Source: a virus. From it: a stretch of DNA of 30,526 nucleotides. The DNA lies in IMG/VR virus record IMGVR_UViG_3300042987_000526, positions 1 through 30,526 of that record. One strand, 5' to 3'. Made by a program: the position numbers and the translations under genes. The notes beneath the pieces were generated by a model. That model saw nothing but the letters and a program-made list of their open reading frames with translations. It was not told the origin of the DNA and did not search any database. Shown piece after piece: positions 13,389 to 19,970 of this stretch (the stretch's first letter is position 1; each line of letters begins with the position of its first letter).

Positions 13389-14303
13389 TCATCCTTGCCC
13401 CCGGTCGTGCGCTGTAGGCGATCCTGGCGCGTTCTGGGCGGTGTCATACACGCCGTCGACGATGCGGTCGGCGTTCAGGTTGATGACCGACTCGAGCAGC
13501 GAGGCCAGGCGCGGCGGCGGCAGACCCTCGGCCTTGTAACGGTCGAGCACCTCGTCGATCAACGCGCCGATCCTGTCAACCTGAACGTATTGATCGACAA
13601 CTTGCATCAAACCTTCACACTCCTTGTCTACCTGATACCCCCTAGTCTTTAGACTGATTGCACAACCCTTGAGTTGTACCTGTTCAGCCTCTTTGCATTG
13701 CGCACTCTTAAGTGCATTTTGAGAGCCCTTCTTGAGCCCTTGTCGAATCCGCTTGGTTGCGATGGTTTCGCCGTTTGCTGGCATTGTGTAGCTCCTGGTT
13801 GATGTTGCGCCGGTGACCGGCTTGATGGCCCCTGCGAGCATCTTGGCGATGAGCTCGCGTTGCTTGGCCGGTGGGATTGACTGCATCTCTTGCTCCGCTT
13901 TGACGATGAAGGGTGGACGGCAGTCCTCGTGCGTGCTGGCGATCGAGATCGCGTCCTGGGTGTTGATCGACGGGTCGTAGATGATCCGCACGGTGTCGGC
14001 TGAGACGCCTTTCCAACCCTTGCGGATGACCTGGACGTACCCGGCCTTCTTCAGCTGCTGCATGTGCCGGCTGATGACCTGCTCGCGCTGGCCGGTCATG
14101 CTGGCGATCCGCTTCTGGCTGACCCATGTGATGCCAGCCCTGTTGCACCAGGTCGCCAGCTTGCCCAGCGTCCTGATCGCGCCATCACAGACCCTCCGGT
14201 CAAGCAGGGCCGCAACCGGGATCGGTGCGAGTGGCGACCGCCTGCGCTCCGGCTGCTTCTGCTTGATCATCGGCGGCCGCTTGGGCACGCGAACCTCACT
14301 CAT
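13389..14303 (-). CDS. Winged-helix protein, probable phage replication initiator, 304 aa
   Basis: The start is ATG 14303-14301 (MSEVRVPKRPP), with GAGGACG upstream and an 8-base overlap with the previous gene. After a basic N-terminus, residues about 25-110 form a winged helix-turn-helix: VAALLDRRVCDGAIRTLGKL, SQKRIASMTGQREQVISRHM with a QVISRHMQQLKKAGYVQVI recognition-helix and wing segment. The 'S-x-x-x-IA-x-x-x-G-x-x-x-x-x-VSRH-x-x-x-L-x-x-x-GY' pattern is that of phage O-like and RepA-type initiators. The remainder is a linker and a helical C-terminal region that could bind a helicase or helicase loader. A role as a transcription regulator cannot be excluded. No phage helicase or polymerase is seen, so host machinery would have to be recruited. 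Confidence 0.6.
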   Translation of the reverse strand: MSEVRVPKRPPMIKQKQPERRRSPLAPIPVAALLDRRVCDGAIRTLGKLATWCNRAGITWVSQKRIASMTGQREQVISRHMQQLKKAGYVQVIRKGWKGVSADTVRIIYDPSINTQDAISIASTHEDCRPPFIVKAEQEMQSIPPAKQRELIAKMLAGAIKPVTGATSTRSYTMPANGETIATKRIRQGLKKGSQNALKSAQCKEAEQVQLKGCAISLKTRGYQVDKECEGLMQVVDQYVQVDRIGALIDEVLDRYKAEGLPPPRLASLLESVINLNADRIVDGVYDTAQNAPGSPTAHDRGQG

Positions 14304-14544
14304 CCCCGTCCTCGAGCCAGCCCGCACCCATGCCACGCGGCATCGGAGCCCATGCAATCACCCGCGGCCGGTCGATCGGGCTGCCTGCGCCCGCATCACG
14401 CCAGAGACGGCGCTCCCGGTCATACCAGCCGATCCAGACCTCAACCGGGTGGTCGAGCTCCACCAGCACCGTCTCATCGTCTGCCGGCAAGTGCTGCCTG
14501 GCCTTGCGCCACAGAATGAGCTCCTGCATCACTGGTCTGGCCAT
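14296..14544 (-). CDS. DUF551-like small protein, 82 aa
   Basis: An 82-aa protein starts MARPVMQELILWRKARQHLP and contains ADDETVLVELDHP, VWIGWYDRERRLWRDA and PRVIAWAPMPRGM. The order 'LP-x-DDE-x-VLV, W-x-GWYD, then I-x-W-x-PMP' is like the DUF551 family of phage and prophage proteins, whose role is unknown. It overlaps the initiator gene by 8 bases and the upstream gene by about 70 bases. No membrane segment is seen. Confidence 0.65.
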   Translation of the reverse strand: MARPVMQELILWRKARQHLPADDETVLVELDHPVEVWIGWYDRERRLWRDAGAGSPIDRPRVIAWAPMPRGMGAGWLEDGDE

Positions 14545-14833
14545 TGCGCTCCTTCCACAGTCTCAGCATCACCGCCCGCAGCTGCTCCGCTGCACGCTCC
14601 CCACGCACCCGCTGCACCTCCAGCAGGTAGCGTCGCTTCGTCCACCGTTTCGATCTCGGGCCAACACTGTCGGGCAGCCGCATTGCCCAGGTCGCTTCGC
14701 AATAGAGCCGGTACTGCTCGCTGTGGCTGCCCACCTGGCGGCCGTCCGGCAAAGTCACCAGCTTCGCGTTGTCGTGCACGTTCCCGCAGCCCATGCATGC
14801 AAGCGCCGCATTGCCACCTTCGATGCCTTCCAC
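14474..14833 (-). CDS. Conserved phage protein (DUF7696-like), up to 119 aa
   Basis: The core GNVHDNAKLVTLPDGRQVGS, HSEQYRLYCEATWAMRLP and RRYLLEVQRVRGERAAEQLR ending in MLRLWKER matches a small phage family. The family pattern is LPDG, S-E-x-YR-x-x-CEA, YL-x-x-V-x-x-x-RG-x-x-A, ML-x-LW (DUF7696-like). Its function is unknown. Translation could begin at ATG 14833 or, more likely, at the internal ATG 14794-14792 (MGCGNVHDN). The C-terminal 20 residues and the region before MGCG overlap other frames that also look coding. It lies in the early leftward string between RusA and the initiator. Confidence 0.6.
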   Translation of the reverse strand: MEGIEGGNAALACMGCGNVHDNAKLVTLPDGRQVGSHSEQYRLYCEATWAMRLPDSVGPRSKRWTKRRYLLEVQRVRGERAAEQLRAVMLRLWKERNGQTSDAGAHSVAQGQAALAGRR

Positions 14834-14912
14834 CGTTCAACATCCTCCACGCGCCGCCCTCGATCGGGTTGCGCTGCTGACAGTTGCTGCACCACCTCGG
14901 GCTGTCGCTCAC
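14529..14912 (-). CDS. CxxC-CxxC small zinc-binding protein, frame open for 127 aa
   Basis: The GTG start at 14912-14910 overlaps the RusA stop (GTGA), so it is translationally coupled. The first 45 residues form a convincing zinc motif: WCSNCQQRNPIEGGAWRMLN, then HRRWQCGACM. Two CxxC pairs are separated by an EGG-x-W core, as in short phage accessory proteins. After about residue 50 the sequence becomes alanine/glycine-rich and overlaps the DUF7696-like gene in another frame. The authentic protein may therefore be shorter in relatives, and this frame may have lost its stop or contain a frameshift. The function is unknown. Confidence 0.4.
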   Translation of the reverse strand: MSDSPRWCSNCQQRNPIEGGAWRMLNGGRHRRWQCGACMHGLRERARQREAGDFAGRPPGGQPQRAVPALLRSDLGNAAARQCWPEIETVDEATLPAGGAAGAWGACSGAAAGGDAETVEGAQWPDQ

Positions 14913-15334
14913 TCGAGCACCTCGTGCATGTAGACCTCGACGCCAGGCTCGGTCGAATAGAACTTGCTGACCGTCAGCCGGGTGACCTGCTTGTCGTCGA
15001 CGTAGGCGATGCCGTTGCAAGCGTCCAGGATGGCCTTGGCGACGTTGTCCAGGTCTGGCTTGCCCGGCACCGCCTCGCCGTTCAATGCGGCCACCTGGCG
15101 CTTCACCGTCCAACTGACAGGCACGCCGACCCGGATGTTGATCCGCACCGCCATCGGGTGCTCTGACGGCTGCCAGGTGCCCATCGCTGACCTGCAGGCC
15201 TCGGCGACCAGGCGCTCCCATGCGACGGTCTTCGCCGGCGTGTACATGCGCGGCCGCCCGCCGATCGTGCTCACTCGAGGCCGGCCCTTGCCGACCGCCT
15301 GGCCATCGACCGTGAAGTAGACCGCCAGGCTCAC
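14909..15334 (-). CDS. rusA: RusA-family Holliday junction resolvase, 141 aa
   Basis: This is a 141-aa endonuclease of the RusA family, which cuts four-way DNA junctions during recombination and can clear branched DNA before packaging. The family signature is clear: KGRPRVS near residues 16-22, and KPDLDNVAKAILDACNGIAY at 92-111 with the metal-binding aspartates (D94, D96). A DD pair follows at 113-114 (YVDDKQV). The length is close to E. coli RusA (120 aa). The ATG overlaps the ribbon-helix-helix gene stop by ATGA. It probably works with the exonuclease/annealing pair encoded on the other strand. Confidence 0.92.
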   Translation of the reverse strand: MSLAVYFTVDGQAVGKGRPRVSTIGGRPRMYTPAKTVAWERLVAEACRSAMGTWQPSEHPMAVRINIRVGVPVSWTVKRQVAALNGEAVPGKPDLDNVAKAILDACNGIAYVDDKQVTRLTVSKFYSTEPGVEVYMHEVLE

Positions 15335-15519
15335 CGCCTGCCGCCCAGCATCCGGTCGATCCGATCGCGCACGTCGCTGTAGCGCGGCTGCAGGTGCTCC
15401 CGGATCAGCGCGTCGATCAGACTGGCCTTGCTGCGCCGCTGGTCTGTCGCCGCTCGGTCGAGTAACTCATAGGTGGCCGGCCGCAGCCGCACCAGGAAAG
15501 CCTTGTTCTGTTCGCTCAT
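15331..15519 (-). CDS. Ribbon-helix-helix DNA-binding protein, 62 aa
   Basis: A 62-aa protein starts MSEQNKAFLVRLRPATYELL, with GAGGGG before the ATG. The arrangement is a short beta strand (KAFLVRLRP), helix A (ATYELLDRAATDQ), a turn with RRSKASLI and helix B (DALIREHLQ). This is the Arc/CopG ribbon-helix-helix fold, which acts as a dimer on palindromic operators. It is the first gene of the leftward string and faces the rightward early promoter, so it is a good candidate for the regulator of the divergent control region. A plasmid-type antitoxin or partition role is also possible; no toxin partner is seen. Confidence 0.7.
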   Translation of the reverse strand: MSEQNKAFLVRLRPATYELLDRAATDQRRSKASLIDALIREHLQPRYSDVRDRIDRMLGGRR

Positions 15520-15547
15520 ATTCCCCTCATCTGGAATCGCAACGATA

Positions 15548-15566
15548 CCAGTGACTTGAGAACTGG
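15548..15566. promoter_or_regulatory. Inverted repeat, possible operator
   Basis: CCAGT and ACTGG are separated by nine bases, close to the start of the ribbon-helix-helix gene. A TTGACT on the - strand (15582-15577) could be a -35 box for that gene, but a well-matched -10 box is not obvious. Regulation by the adjacent ribbon-helix-helix protein is inferred. Confidence 0.35.
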
Positions 15567-15591
15567 ACTAGCCTGAAGTCAAGGACTTGCG

Positions 15592-15607
15592 TTAGGGTTT
15601 CCCCTAA
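15592..15607. promoter_or_regulatory. Palindromic operator candidate TTAGGG-TTTC-CCCTAA
   Basis: A perfect 6-bp inverted repeat with a 4-base spacer lies 23 bases upstream of the -35 box of the rightward early promoter, in the middle of the divergent intergenic region. Its size and symmetry suit a dimeric regulator such as the adjacent ribbon-helix-helix protein. Binding is inferred. Confidence 0.45.
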
Positions 15608-15629
15608 TCTCTGAGCACCGATTGAGTGT

Positions 15630-15658
15630 TTGACAGGCTAAAAAAGACTGCGTAGCAT
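15630..15658 (+). promoter_or_regulatory. Early rightward sigma70-type promoter
   Basis: TTGACA (15630-15635, a perfect -35 box) is followed after exactly 17 bases by TAGCAT (15653-15658), with an A-rich spacer. The start of transcription would be near 15665. The first rightward gene begins at 15716 after an AGGAG site. This is the best promoter in the window and should drive 15716-19457. Confidence 0.75.
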
Positions 15659-15671
15659 TCCGTTCATGCGC

Positions 15672-15684
15672 TACCGCAACGGTA
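15672..15684. promoter_or_regulatory. Inverted repeat in the early leader
   Basis: TACCG-CAA-CGGTA is a perfect 5-bp inverted repeat just after the predicted start of the early transcript. It could be an operator placed to block the promoter, or a small hairpin in the leader RNA. Confidence 0.35.
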
Positions 15685-15715
15685 TCGCTAGACCACCGAG
15701 AAACAGGAGTCAAAC

Positions 15716-15931
15716 ATGAGCACACAAGACAAAGAGCAATTCCTCGACAAGACCATCGTCCACATGGGGGAGGTCTGGAAGGTGATCGGCGTTGGCGCTC
15801 AGCGCGACGGCAACACCTTCTGCCATCTGCTCAACCTGTACCGCGGCCGCAAGCAGAAGAACGGCTTCGTCGGTCACCAGATGGCTGACTGGGTCGACAC
15901 CGCCGTGCTGCAAGCCGCACGCAAGGCCTGA
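15716..15931 (+). CDS. Conserved phage early protein, 71 aa
   Basis: This 71-aa protein is the first gene of the rightward operon, with AGGAG before its ATG. The sequence MSTQDKEQFLDKTIVHMGEV continues into WKVIGVGAQRDGNTFCHLLN and RGRKQKNGFVGHQMADWVD. The pattern 'G-x-VWKV-x-GVGAQRDG-x-TFCHL...RG-x-QKNG...DWV' recurs in phages as a small protein of unknown function. It is likely a compact beta-rich domain. Being the first early product, it may counter or redirect a host process, but there is no direct evidence. Confidence 0.7.
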   Translation: MSTQDKEQFLDKTIVHMGEVWKVIGVGAQRDGNTFCHLLNLYRGRKQKNGFVGHQMADWVDTAVLQAARKA

Positions 15932-15933
15932 TC

Positions 15934-16047
15934 ATGCGCACCGCTGCCTTCATCGCCCTGGCGGCCGGCTTCGGTGCCGCCGCCGCAACCGGCTCACCCT
16001 GGGCGCTGCTGCCCGTTCTGCTGCTCGCCCCGTTCGTCATTCGTTGA
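15934..16047 (+). CDS. Small hydrophobic membrane peptide, 37 aa
   Basis: This is a 37-codon frame two bases after the previous stop. MRTAAFIALAAGFGAAAATG is followed by a second hydrophobic segment (WALLPVLLLAPFVIR). It probably inserts in the membrane with one or two short helices. Its place between two clear genes and the lack of extra space suggest it is real, but it is short and has no recognised family. Confidence 0.5.
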   Translation: MRTAAFIALAAGFGAAAATGSPWALLPVLLLAPFVIR

Positions 16048-16065
16048 TCCCAGAAAGAGGACGCC

Positions 16066-16713
16066 ATGACCAAGTTCGTTGCTTACTTCCGCGTGTCCAC
16101 CGAGCGCCAGGGCCAGTCCGGCCTTGGCCTCGAGGCCCAGCAAGCAGCTGTGAAACAATACGCCGACGCAATCATTCACAGTTTTACCGAGATCGAGTCA
16201 GGCAAGCACGATGACCGGCCCCAGCTGCAGGCTGCCATCGCAATGTGCAAGCGCAGTGGCGCTGCCCTGCTGATCGCCAAGATCGACCGCCTATCGCGCC
16301 AGGCTGCGTTCCTGCTGACGCTCCGCGACTCTGGCGTGCAGATCGTCGCCGCCGACATGCCGCACGCCGGCACGCTCGAGTTTGGCATCCGCGCCGTCGT
16401 CGCCCAGCATGAGCGGGAGGAGATCAGCCGCCGCACCAAGGCCGCCCTGCAGGCCGCCAAGGCCCGCGGCGTGAAGCTCGGGTGCCCGACCCCCGAGATC
16501 GGCAGCGCCGCCGGCATTGCCGTCATCCAGGCCCGCGCCAGTGCCTACGCTACACGCCTGGCACCGGTCATCGCCGACATCAAGCGTGCCGGCTGCACCA
16601 CCCTCCGCGAGATCGCTGCAGCCCTTCAGGCCCGCGGCATCTCCACCCCCCGCGGCGGCACCAACTGGGCGCCGTCGCAAGTTCGCAACCTGCTGGAGGC
16701 CTGCAATGCGTGA
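16066..16713 (+). CDS. Serine recombinase (resolvase/invertase family), 215 aa
   Basis: This enzyme cuts and rejoins DNA through a covalent 5'-phosphoserine link. The N-terminal catalytic domain has AYFRVSTERQGQSGLGLEAQ with the nucleophile S11 and R9, and AKIDRLSRQ (residues 71-79) with D74, R75 and R78. The long E helix carries EREEISRRTKAALQAAKARG. The C-terminal 50 residues (REIAAALQARGISTPRGGTN, ending SQVRNLLEA) form a DNA-binding winged or helix-turn-helix domain. At 215 aa it is in the small resolvase class, not the large serine integrases. It could resolve genome multimers, invert a segment, or integrate; no attachment sites are recognisable. AGAGGA precedes the ATG. Confidence 0.88.
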   Translation: MTKFVAYFRVSTERQGQSGLGLEAQQAAVKQYADAIIHSFTEIESGKHDDRPQLQAAIAMCKRSGAALLIAKIDRLSRQAAFLLTLRDSGVQIVAADMPHAGTLEFGIRAVVAQHEREEISRRTKAALQAAKARGVKLGCPTPEIGSAAGIAVIQARASAYATRLAPVIADIKRAGCTTLREIAAALQARGISTPRGGTNWAPSQVRNLLEACNA

Positions 16714-16900
16714 TAGCAAACCCCTGTCGAAGGTTCCCATCGGGAACAACTACCATCCCGAGCACCGCCCGAAACCAACCTGGGAGGAGCTCGAGATTCA
16801 ATATTGGCTGCTCCGCAAACCCGGCAAGCGCCGTCTGTCTGACGGGTTCATCGCGGTTGTCTGCATCGTTGCCGTCGTGCTGCTGGGGCTCGCGCTATGA
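16706..16900 (+). CDS. Small C-terminally anchored membrane protein, 64 aa
   Basis: The ATG at 16706 overlaps the recombinase stop by eight bases. The 64-aa product has a basic, proline-containing N-terminal part (GNNYHPEHRPKPTWEELEIQ). It ends in a transmembrane helix (about residues 46-64, GFIAVVCIVAVVLLGLAL). The stop overlaps the next start by ATGA. No family is recognised; it is likely a small early membrane protein. Confidence 0.6.
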   Translation: MRDSKPLSKVPIGNNYHPEHRPKPTWEELEIQYWLLRKPGKRRLSDGFIAVVCIVAVVLLGLAL

Positions 16901-17199
16901 GCCTCGACGGTCGGACAATCAAAGAGACGCAGCTGGGCCTGTTCGAGGTGCAGCATGGTGAGTTGCTCGAGCGGTGTCGGGCAGCGGCTATCGTGTACGC
17001 ACGCCGGCACGGTTTCGTCAGTATCAATGAAGTACGCGAGGCGGTCACCCTGCCGCCTGGCACTCACCCTAGCCTGCTGGGCGCGGTCTTCCGCACCCGA
17101 CAGTTCCGCGCCATCGGCTACACCGAGGCGCTTCACCCCGCGGCTCACGCTCGAGTGATCCGCGTCTACGCCCTGAAGGAGACCTCCGATGGTCAGTAA
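16897..17199 (+). CDS. Conserved phage protein, possible winged-helix fold, 100 aa
   Basis: A 100-aa protein starts MSLDGRTIKETQLGLFEVQH. Helices with ELLERCRAAAIVYARRHGFV are followed by SINEVREAVTLPPGTHPSLL, GAVFRTRQFRAIGYTEALH and HARVIRVYAL. The helix, helix-turn-helix-like and beta-hairpin order suggests a small winged-helix protein. Similar proteins lie beside recombination genes in prophages, with no known role. It overlaps the exonuclease start by 11 bases, so the two are co-translated. Confidence 0.6.
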   Translation: MSLDGRTIKETQLGLFEVQHGELLERCRAAAIVYARRHGFVSINEVREAVTLPPGTHPSLLGAVFRTRQFRAIGYTEALHPAAHARVIRVYALKETSDGQ

Positions 17200-18148
17200 A
17201 GTCACTCCGAATACGATGATGTCAGCCAGCCGGCTGCCGGCGCTCATGGGTCTGTCGAAGTATCGCAGCCCCAACGATGAGCTCACCGCCACGATCTCGG
17301 CCCTGAAGGGCGAAGACTGGCCCGACATCGGCAATGAGGCAATGGCCTGGGGCAACCAGTTGGAGCCCATCATCCTGCGTGAGGCTGCCCGCCGGCTCGA
17401 GCTCACCGACCTGATCACCGAGCACCCCGAGCCGTTCTTCCACCGCGACTTCCCGCTGGCCTGCAGCCTGGACGGCAGCGCCGATGGCCGCGGCCAGGTG
17501 CTGCACACTGACCCGGAGGTCGGCATCTACGTCGTCGGCCAGGACAGCATCCAGCTGGACGGCCTGGGCGTGCTTGAGGCCAAACTCACCAGCCAGCCCG
17601 CAGAAGACATGCCGCCGCTCTGGCGCGGCCCGATCCAGCTGCAGGCGCAGATGGCCATCCTGGGCGCGAAGTGGGGCTGCATCGCCACGCTTTACCAGGG
17701 CACCGAGCTCCGGCTGTTCCTGTTCGCCCCGCACGATCAGACCGTGTCTGCGATCCGCGCTGCCTGCGAAGACTTCCAGCGCCGACTGCTGGTCTGGAAG
17801 GAGGACGGCACGATCGACTTCTACCCGCCGCAGTCCAGCAAGGACGCCGACCGGATGTATCCCCAGTCCGAGGCCGATTCGGTCGTCCACCTGGATGACG
17901 CTGCGCAGGATCTCGCCATGCAGATCCTGGCCGCCAAGGTGAAGATCGACGCGGCCGAGGCCGAGCGGGCTGACGCAGAGAAGCGGCTCAAGGTGCTGAT
18001 CGGCGACGCCAATAAGGCGGTGGCAGGTAACTACTTGGTCTCCTGGCCGATGCGCCACTACAAGGCAGTGCCCGCAAAGACCGTTCCGGCGAAGGAGGCC
18101 TACAGCATCCGGCAGTCAACGCTCTCGATCAAGGAGATCCGGCCATGA
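17189..18148 (+). CDS. YqaJ-type (lambda Red alpha-like) exonuclease, 319 aa
   Basis: This enzyme resects double-stranded DNA ends to give 3' single strands for the RecT-type partner. The YqaJ motifs are in order: PALMGLSKYRSPNDEL near 17-32, WGNQLEPIIL with E59, CSLDGSADG with D95, and VLEAKLT with E130 and K132. A glutamine helix (PIQLQAQMAILGA, 148-160) follows. The C-terminal 100 residues are helical and acidic, with a heptad pattern about 245-275. At 319 aa it is within the family range. Pairing with RecT two genes downstream gives a full phage recombination system. The next gene overlaps by ATGA. Confidence 0.9.
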   Translation: MVSKVTPNTMMSASRLPALMGLSKYRSPNDELTATISALKGEDWPDIGNEAMAWGNQLEPIILREAARRLELTDLITEHPEPFFHRDFPLACSLDGSADGRGQVLHTDPEVGIYVVGQDSIQLDGLGVLEAKLTSQPAEDMPPLWRGPIQLQAQMAILGAKWGCIATLYQGTELRLFLFAPHDQTVSAIRAACEDFQRRLLVWKEDGTIDFYPPQSSKDADRMYPQSEADSVVHLDDAAQDLAMQILAAKVKIDAAEAERADAEKRLKVLIGDANKAVAGNYLVSWPMRHYKAVPAKTVPAKEAYSIRQSTLSIKEIRP

Positions 18149-18324
18149 CCCCCCGCGACCTGACCAGCCTGGAAGACGCGCATGCCCGCGCCGTGCGGGC
18201 AGTACGCGCAGCCACCATCACTGCCAGCGAAGACGAAGCGATGGAGCTCGTCGACTCGATCACCCTCGTCGTACTCGAAACCATCAAGGCATACCTGCCG
18301 GAAGGCGAAGCATCATGCAACTGA
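18145..18324 (+). CDS. Small helical protein between exonuclease and RecT, 59 aa
   Basis: A 59-aa protein starts MTPRDLTSLEDAHARAVRAV. It contains two amphipathic helices and ends YLPEGEASCN. The start overlaps the exonuclease stop by ATGA, and the end overlaps the RecT start by ten bases. This close coupling supports expression. No family is recognised. It might assist or regulate the exonuclease-annealing pair. Confidence 0.6.
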   Translation: MTPRDLTSLEDAHARAVRAVRAATITASEDEAMELVDSITLVVLETIKAYLPEGEASCN

Positions 18325-19457
18325 CCACCCATCGCGGGTTCGCACCCGCCACCCTCACCGAGGCCATGCAGTTCAGCGAGCACCTGGCCGCCAGCACGAT
18401 GGTGCCCAAGCAGTACCAGGGAAAACCCGCAGACATCCTGGTCTGCGTGCAGTGGGGCTATGAGATCGGCCTCGCCCCCATGCAGGCGCTGCAGAACATC
18501 GCCGTGATCAACGGCAAGCCTTCAGTCTACGGTGACGCCGCGCTCGCTCTGGTGCAGGCCTCGCCGCTCTGCGAGGGCATCGATGAGCACATTGAGAATG
18601 AAGGCACCCCGAACCCGGTGGCCGTCTGCATCGCCCGCCGCAAGGGACGCATGCCGGTGGTCGCCAGGTTCAGCGTGGAAGACGCCAAGCGTGCCGGTCT
18701 ATGGGGCAAGCAAGGCCCGTGGCAGGCCTACCCAAAGCGCATGTTGCAGATGAGGGCCAGGGGCTTTGCCCTGCGCGACGCCTTCCCGGACGTTCTCAAG
18801 GGTTTGATTACTGCAGAAGAGGCGCAGGACTATCCGAGCGACGATCGCCAGCCGGCCAAGGACATCACGCCGCGCAACCCGCTGGACGCGATCAAGCCGG
18901 CCATCCCAGCGCCACCCTTGGTCGAGCAGACCAGCGACCCGGTGGTCATCGAGCAGGTGTTCGCCGCCGACCAGGCCGCCGATGATGCTGCCGTCAGCGC
19001 AGCCGAGGCCGATGCTGGGATGTCTACCAAGGGCTGGGTCACGAAGCATGCCCAACCTGTCGAGGATCCTGGCTTGAACGATGCCGAGGCCGACGCCGAG
19101 CGCGAGGCCATCATCGCCGAGTCAGGCGAGCCGCCAGCCGAGGCTGCACCTGGTTACTTCCAGATCTGGGTGCCCGGCAAGGAGACCCCGCTCGCGGTCT
19201 ACAAGACGCTGATCGAGTGGGCCGAGGCCTACGATGCGCTGGGAGACAAGACGGCCAGGGCAGGCCGGGCAGGGGCTCGCACCAGGATGACCAAACTGCG
19301 CGAGCTCCGCGAGTGCAACGAAGAGCTCCTGCAGCGTGTCGACCTGGTGCGGAAGACCGCGCTGATGGCGAACTACAGCCAGCGTCTGGCGGCGCTGGGT
19401 GCAGCATTGACCCCCGAGGAGCGTGAGGCCGAGGCCGCCTCACGCAAGGTTGCTTGA
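18315..19457 (+). CDS. recT: RecT-family single-strand annealing protein, 380 aa
   Basis: This protein coats resected 3' strands and anneals them to complementary DNA. The N-terminal 180 residues hold the RecT core: EAMQFSEHLAASTMVPKQYQ, then KPADILVCVQWGYEIGLAPM, QALQNIAVINGKPSVYGDAA and WQAYPKRMLQMRARGFALRD. The last two carry the typical 'G-x-P-S-x-YGDA' and 'P-x-RM-x-x-x-RA' elements. The remainder is an acidic, alanine/aspartate-rich linker and a helical C-terminal domain, making the protein longer than E. coli RecT (269 aa). It ends convergently with the endolysin gene; the two reading frames overlap by 18 bases. Confidence 0.88.
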   Translation: MQLTTHRGFAPATLTEAMQFSEHLAASTMVPKQYQGKPADILVCVQWGYEIGLAPMQALQNIAVINGKPSVYGDAALALVQASPLCEGIDEHIENEGTPNPVAVCIARRKGRMPVVARFSVEDAKRAGLWGKQGPWQAYPKRMLQMRARGFALRDAFPDVLKGLITAEEAQDYPSDDRQPAKDITPRNPLDAIKPAIPAPPLVEQTSDPVVIEQVFAADQAADDAAVSAAEADAGMSTKGWVTKHAQPVEDPGLNDAEADAEREAIIAESGEPPAEAAPGYFQIWVPGKETPLAVYKTLIEWAEAYDALGDKTARAGRAGARTRMTKLRELRECNEELLQRVDLVRKTALMANYSQRLAALGAALTPEEREAEAASRKVA

Positions 19458-19970
19458 CCCGTCTGTCATCTTGCCGGCTGCGGTGGCCACCTCGGTCACC
19501 CGCCGGCCCCAGCCCTTGCCGAAAGTGTCCCAGGTCGGCAGACGCTGCAGGAAATCCAAGCGCACCGCTTGGTATTGGGACACGATTTCGTGGGCAGGCA
19601 TGGCCGCGACAGCCCGCAACGTGCCAGGCCCGATCGAACCATCAGCAGTCACGCCGACAACCTGCTGCAGCCACTTGGCCGCACGGCCTGGCCCGCTGTT
19701 GATGGCGGCATCAAAGACGCAGTAGTCGACGCCTGCCGGCAGTTCATCGCCGGAGATCTGGTTCCAATACTTGGCCTTGTACATGGGCGCAACGTCCTCA
19801 GGCGTGAGCGCACGCATCGCGGCCTCGTCGACCTCGTGCTTGACCCACTCCTCCCAGACTCGCTTGGTCACGCCCAGGTTGGTCATGCCGCCAGGGTCGC
19901 GGGGATGATTACTGAAACCGCCTTCGTGATGCAAAACGGCAGCCAATGCTTGTTCAAAGTTCTCTCGCAT
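19440..19970 (-). CDS. Endolysin, GH108-type muramidase, 176 aa
   Basis: This enzyme degrades peptidoglycan at lysis. The start ATG 19970-19968 (MRENFEQALAAVLHHEGGFS) has AGGA at good spacing; the frame upstream belongs to the HNH gene overlap. The catalytic motif HHEGGFSNHPRDPGGMTNLG contains the family's E-G-G (E16). KYWNQISGDELPAGVDYCVF and DAAINSGPGRAAKWLQQVVG are standard for the N-acetylmuramidase GH108 fold. VTADGSIGPGTLRAV is the short peptidoglycan-binding segment. No signal peptide is visible, so release would depend on the holin upstream. It is the last gene of the leftward string. Confidence 0.92.
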   Translation of the reverse strand: MRENFEQALAAVLHHEGGFSNHPRDPGGMTNLGVTKRVWEEWVKHEVDEAAMRALTPEDVAPMYKAKYWNQISGDELPAGVDYCVFDAAINSGPGRAAKWLQQVVGVTADGSIGPGTLRAVAAMPAHEIVSQYQAVRLDFLQRLPTWDTFGKGWGRRVTEVATAAGKMTDGSSNLA

